Assembly: GCA_003116995.1 (NCBI GenBank)
Contig: BDSL01000028.1
Location: forward strand, 558,001 to 622,000
From: Yamagishiella unicocca
Lineage: Eukaryota > Chlorophyta > Chlorophyceae > Chlamydomonadales > Volvocaceae
DNA: 64,000 nt
Direction of reading: 5' to 3'
Part shown: in pieces, positions 60,616 through 64,000 of the stretch
Position numbering within the stretch: position 1 is the stretch's first letter
Layout: each line of letters starts with the position of its first letter
The notes under the pieces: generated by a model
What the model was told of the DNA's origin: nothing
Seen by the model: only the letters and a program-made list of their open reading frames with translations
The model's database searches: none
Position numbers and translations under genes: made by a program

Positions 60616-60728
60616 ATAGATTGGGAGAGATTAAAATGCTCGTCCAGTCGGTACCGCGACCGTACAGGGAACAATGATTTGGCCTGGAAGCGAGAAGGGG
60701 AATGTCCTCCTTCAGACAATACGCTAAT

Positions 60729-62077
60729 TTACAAGGATAGGGGCAACCTTATTGTAACAGTGCCGCGGACGAAGGAAAGAACCCCACCACCACCCCCTAC
60801 TACAATTTCAACGGCGGCTGCCAGCCGTGTGGTGTGGCGAAGCATAGATCCAAGGAAGTAAACCCACACATCCGCGAGCTCTACTGCAGCCACCGCCGCT
60901 GCGTGGAACGGACCCCGAGATGGCGAGTAGTGTCTGGCAGAGCTACGAATCTGCCCCAACGACTTCAAATCCGCTTCACCCAGGCCCCGCTCGACAGCCG
61001 CCTGTAGCGCCCCCCGGCCGAAGCTGTGATTCGTCTCCCCTTCGTACAGCTCGGCAGCCCGAAGGTGCTTCTGCACTCGCGCCCCAAGCGCCGAACTGCT
61101 GAAAGGCTCCTCCTTGAAAGACTTCCGATCACGGCTCAGCGGCCGGAACAAGTGGTGCTCAACCACACAACCAGGCGCATCCGGCCCGCCAGAAGTAATA
61201 GGCGAGAACCTGGGGGAAACACAGCACAGAATGTGCCGGGTTGGGCTCGAGGAACACAGGCGGGGCCCGTTGCGTACGAGCCGTCTTGGTACCGCGCTCC
61301 CGCACACACAACCGGTAGGACGCACCCGCGGCCCACTCCCAAGGGGGCGGCAACGGCAGCCGGAGGTCGGGCTCCTCGGGCCGGTCCGGATTGCAGAAGT
61401 CGGCCAGCTCCAGCTTACCGACATCGAAACCACGATAAGTACTCTGCCACATAGTACTCTGCCACATAGTACTCTGCCACATAGTACTCCGCCACATAGT
61501 ACTCTGCCACATAGTACTCCGCCACATAAACGCAGAGCAGGTCCCGAGTAAAGACCAGCGCGTCCACAGCGGAAGGGGCGCCCAACACCGCACCCAACAG
61601 ATATTCGCACAAACGCGAATACTTTGCCTCTGCCAACGGCACGGCCGAGACCTGCTCGTAACCCCCAAGCATACGCAACCGGGCATACCCCGCGCGGTAG
61701 TCGGAGACCCAAGGAGAATCGCAGGGGTTGCCACAACCCGTCATCGAATCGAAAGGGCCAGTCCGCCCCACACGGGCAAACCACCTACTGAGGGACGATA
61801 ATAAGCCCTTCACGGCCTCGGGCCCAGCAGCGCTTAACTTGCGACCAGGGTGGTTACCCAACCACCACTCCTCCACTTAGACGAGGAGGTGCTCGGGACC
61901 TACGTCCGCCAAGCAAACCCCCTCCCCCACGCTGTCGAGCCAGGCCGAGAGTTCGGCGGCTGCGGCTTCCTGGCGCTCCCGAGTGGAGTCAGCCAGAGCC
62001 CTATCCATGACGGCCTGTGCCTTCAGCAGGCCCCGCTCGTAGAAACCCGCCGCCGGGGGTAGGACTGTGACGGGCAC
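60729..62077 (-). pseudogene. Degenerate tyrosine recombinase (DIRS/Crypton-like transposon)
   Basis: Minus-strand remnant of a tyrosine-recombinase transposon protein split over three frames. The 62077-61877 part (RQEAAAAELSAWLDSVGEG) runs into an in-frame TAA directly before VEEWWLGNHPG. The core-binding-like segment follows (LLSSLSRWFARVGRTGPFDS, then TGCGNPCDSPWVSDYRAGY). Just after a 15-bp minisatellite the frame shifts to KLELADFCNP and RERGTKTARTQR; a further shift leads to the catalytic-like ETNHSFGRGALQAA and GQIRSSARHYS. The HSF-x-RG block normally holds the catalytic His and Arg (HSFRRG); here the first Arg is Gly. One stop, at least two frameshifts (short introns not excluded) and the altered catalytic motif indicate a dead copy. 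DIRS versus Crypton is undecided without the reverse transcriptase. Confidence 0.65.
61438..61527. repeat. 15-bp coding minisatellite (six units)
   Basis: Six units of AGTACTCTGCCACAT (two with CCGCCACAT). On the minus strand each encodes the pentapeptide YVAEY within the recombinase remnant. The reading frame of the recombinase changes right after this array. Confidence 0.9.
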
Positions 62078-62312
62078 CCGCTGGGCTAGACGAGCGATGC
62101 GAAGAGAAGCGAACCCGGCACGAGCCTGCGTGGTCAGGGGAAGGAGGTAAGAAGAACCGAAGACAACTGTTGGACCTCATGTGTCTTACCAACGGGGCAG
62201 GAACCACGGTAGAAGGTCGAGGGAAAGCACTGGCGCTTCCCGCCAGTCCAGGGTGCCGAAGTCCACCCACAATGGGAAGGTCGGTCTGCGGAGGAACGAG
62301 ACAGTCAGAATC

Positions 62313-62900
62313 TCAGGAAGATAACCGAGTACACCGAGCAGGCCAATTAAGACTCACCGTCGCCGGGTAAGCCCCATGACTAGGCCCGATCGACCCCTCG
62401 TACGATAAGGCGGCGGCCACTGGGGCCGAGAGGTCCAAAGTGTAATTCGCGTCTGGAACCAGGCCCGCGAGGCCAAGGCGAGGCTGTAATCCCAGCCCAG
62501 GCATTGAGAGATCCAACACCAATGGACAACCCGAGAAAAGAAGAGCAGCGGAAGGGGCACCTTGCGAGGGCAACCACTCTTCGAAACCGGAGATTCCCCT
62601 CAATGGAGTATCATAACCCTGCAGAACCGTATGGGCGAGACGAGGCTCAACACTGTAACGATTACAACAACGAGTGGTCGCAATGAGCGATGATTCCTGC
62701 GAGTTCCTCACCTGGACAGGGTAAGGCGCGCCAGAACAGATGTCATTATAACTTTGCCCAGTAGAGGAAGAGAACCCGCCGTACGAGAGGCTCACTTGTC
62801 CGTTCGCGTTTGGCCCACCCACCACACCCTTTACGGGCGATGTTCGGTAGAACATGGTTACGAGGAATCCACACGGTAACGGGCACCTTACCAAACTCAC
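62313..62900 (-). other. Open frame upstream of the recombinase remnant
   Basis: A 195-codon minus-strand frame just 5' of the recombinase remnant, containing GPNANGQVSLSYGGFSSSTG and GCPLVLDLSMPGLGLQP. I recognise no domain. Its position and strand suggest it belongs to the same transposon (an ORF1-like product), but it could be a chance frame. The first ATG-like start and any introns are unresolved. Confidence 0.35.
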
Positions 62901-64000
62901 GATAGCCTGAGTACGGCGAGACCATTTGAATTACAGCAGTAGCAATTATGCGACGTACCGGTAGCGTGTGGCAGTAAACGGGGAAGACTCCGTGAAGGCT
63001 CCGTGTTGGTAATATGTGAGGGCCCGCCAGTGAACCGTTATGGCAGAAATGCAGACGCTATTTGCACGTCGCCGTTGGACGCTGCAGCAACGTGTTCATC
63101 AGCTGTCGCGAAACCCGACGATCTGCTGCGAAATTCCTGAGCCGCCCGCCGCACACGCACCAATGCCGAGGTCCAATTAGCCCCGCATGTGGTGCAGAGC
63201 TGCTGCAAGCTTCGCAAGCGCTTACAACCGCGGAGGCCTGCTGGCCTGTGCAGGTCGCTGCGCCCCGGGGCATGTGTCCTGTAACACTGCGCCCAATCGC
63301 AAATGCTCCTGCTAACACCTGTTCCTTCCCTAGCGCCACGGTGTGGATGACCTAATATAACAGCCCATCCTGCAGGCTATTACGGGGGGACTGGCCCGTG
63401 GTCTCTTCACAACTTCACCTCACCTAGACTACACTACACGCTAACTCACGACCACGACTTTCCGCAGCTGCCGAATGTATGCACAATGCGCAGGAGCACT
63501 GGCCGTCCGTAAGGCTACCGGAGCCCCAATCCGCCGCGCGATGTAATAGACGTCAACGGCTTGGCAATTGCGAGGGTCAGTAGACAAGGGCCGGGGGTGC
63601 TCCAGATCCCCCTTCCATGAGGCGCTGTCCGTGAGCCAACGTCAAAGCGCGCGCTATTCACGGCTTCCATTAAAACTGCCATTCGGACGCCAGTTTGGGT
63701 TTGTCCCACCACGGCCGTTCCCAAACCTACTGGAGCGGCCTTCCCCCCGCACCGCTCTCCTGCGCGGTCCCGTGCGTGCAGGCCAACACTGCCAAATGGG
63801 TCCTCAACAAAGGGAAGAACCGCAAGGCTCCGCACACATGTGATGTCCAAAGGAGTTGCAAGACTGGAGACACGTCTCCTCGGGCGCCCAATCCCAACGC
63901 GCTGCCGCACTCCCTCTCCAGACCCAAAGAGAGTGTCTGTCCTCGGCCCGCTGCGCATGCCTACCAAGACTAACGACTTAACCCCATGTTGTAGCCACGC
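62901..64000. other. Right-end region, nothing recognised
   Basis: Several overlapping frames on both strands (for example 63515-63967 minus and 63695-63973 plus) but no conserved motif, convincing start or splice-bounded conserved block. It may contain the edge of a gene continuing past the window. Confidence 0.4.

Noticed and set aside
62313..62900. Possible large-subunit rRNA fragment
   Set aside because: The phrase around CCGTACGAGAGG briefly looked rRNA-like, but flanking sequence does not follow conserved LSU helices.

Overview
The window is nuclear DNA of a green alga, most likely a volvocine (Chlamydomonas/Gonium/Volvox group). The evidence is GC-rich coding sequence with dense GT-AG introns, TGTAA polyadenylation signals downstream of several stops, a pherophorin-type extracellular-matrix gene, a receptor-like kinase of a style I associate with volvocine algae, an axonemal dynein assembly factor, and NRT2 next to AOX1. 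Species cannot be fixed from the sequence alone. All gene models were built by hand from conserved peptide blocks plus splice sites whose reading phases agree. Exon coordinates are given in each entry.

Layout: (1) 0.3-9.0 kb, minus strand: SGNH/GDSL-type hydrolase in at least 11 exons, with an hAT-like non-autonomous transposon and a LINE-tail fragment in one intron. (2) 10.3-11.5 kb: non-autonomous DNA transposon with near-perfect terminal inverted repeats and a TTA target duplication. (3) 11.9-13.4 kb, plus: small pherophorin-family gene. (4) 13.9-21.3 kb, plus: RUS/DUF647 family gene in 13 exons with a long His/Gln-rich insertion. (5) 21.3-24.0 kb: little recognisable. (6) 24.0-27.1 kb, minus: NRT2 nitrate transporter, head-to-head with (7) 29.6-31.8 kb, plus: AOX1 alternative oxidase. 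(8) 33.3-38.2 kb, plus: DNAAF5/HEATR2 dynein assembly factor. (9) 40.1-51.0 kb, plus: 16-exon receptor-like protein kinase whose second intron (3.9 kb) is filled with antisense LINE-like debris. (10) 52.9-55.4 kb, plus: class II ribose-phosphate pyrophosphokinase. (11) 58.4-59.6 kb, minus: intronless DUF3431-type secretory protein flanked by a 64-bp inverted repeat. (12) 60.7-62.9 kb, minus: decayed tyrosine-recombinase transposon with an in-frame 15-bp minisatellite.

The genes are mostly unrelated housekeeping and accessory loci, as expected for a eukaryotic chromosome. The exception is the divergent NRT2/AOX1 pair, which shares a 2.5-kb intergenic region and may be co-regulated by nitrogen source. 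The least expected items are the receptor-like kinase, the inverted-repeat-flanked DUF3431 gene and the transposon remnants.
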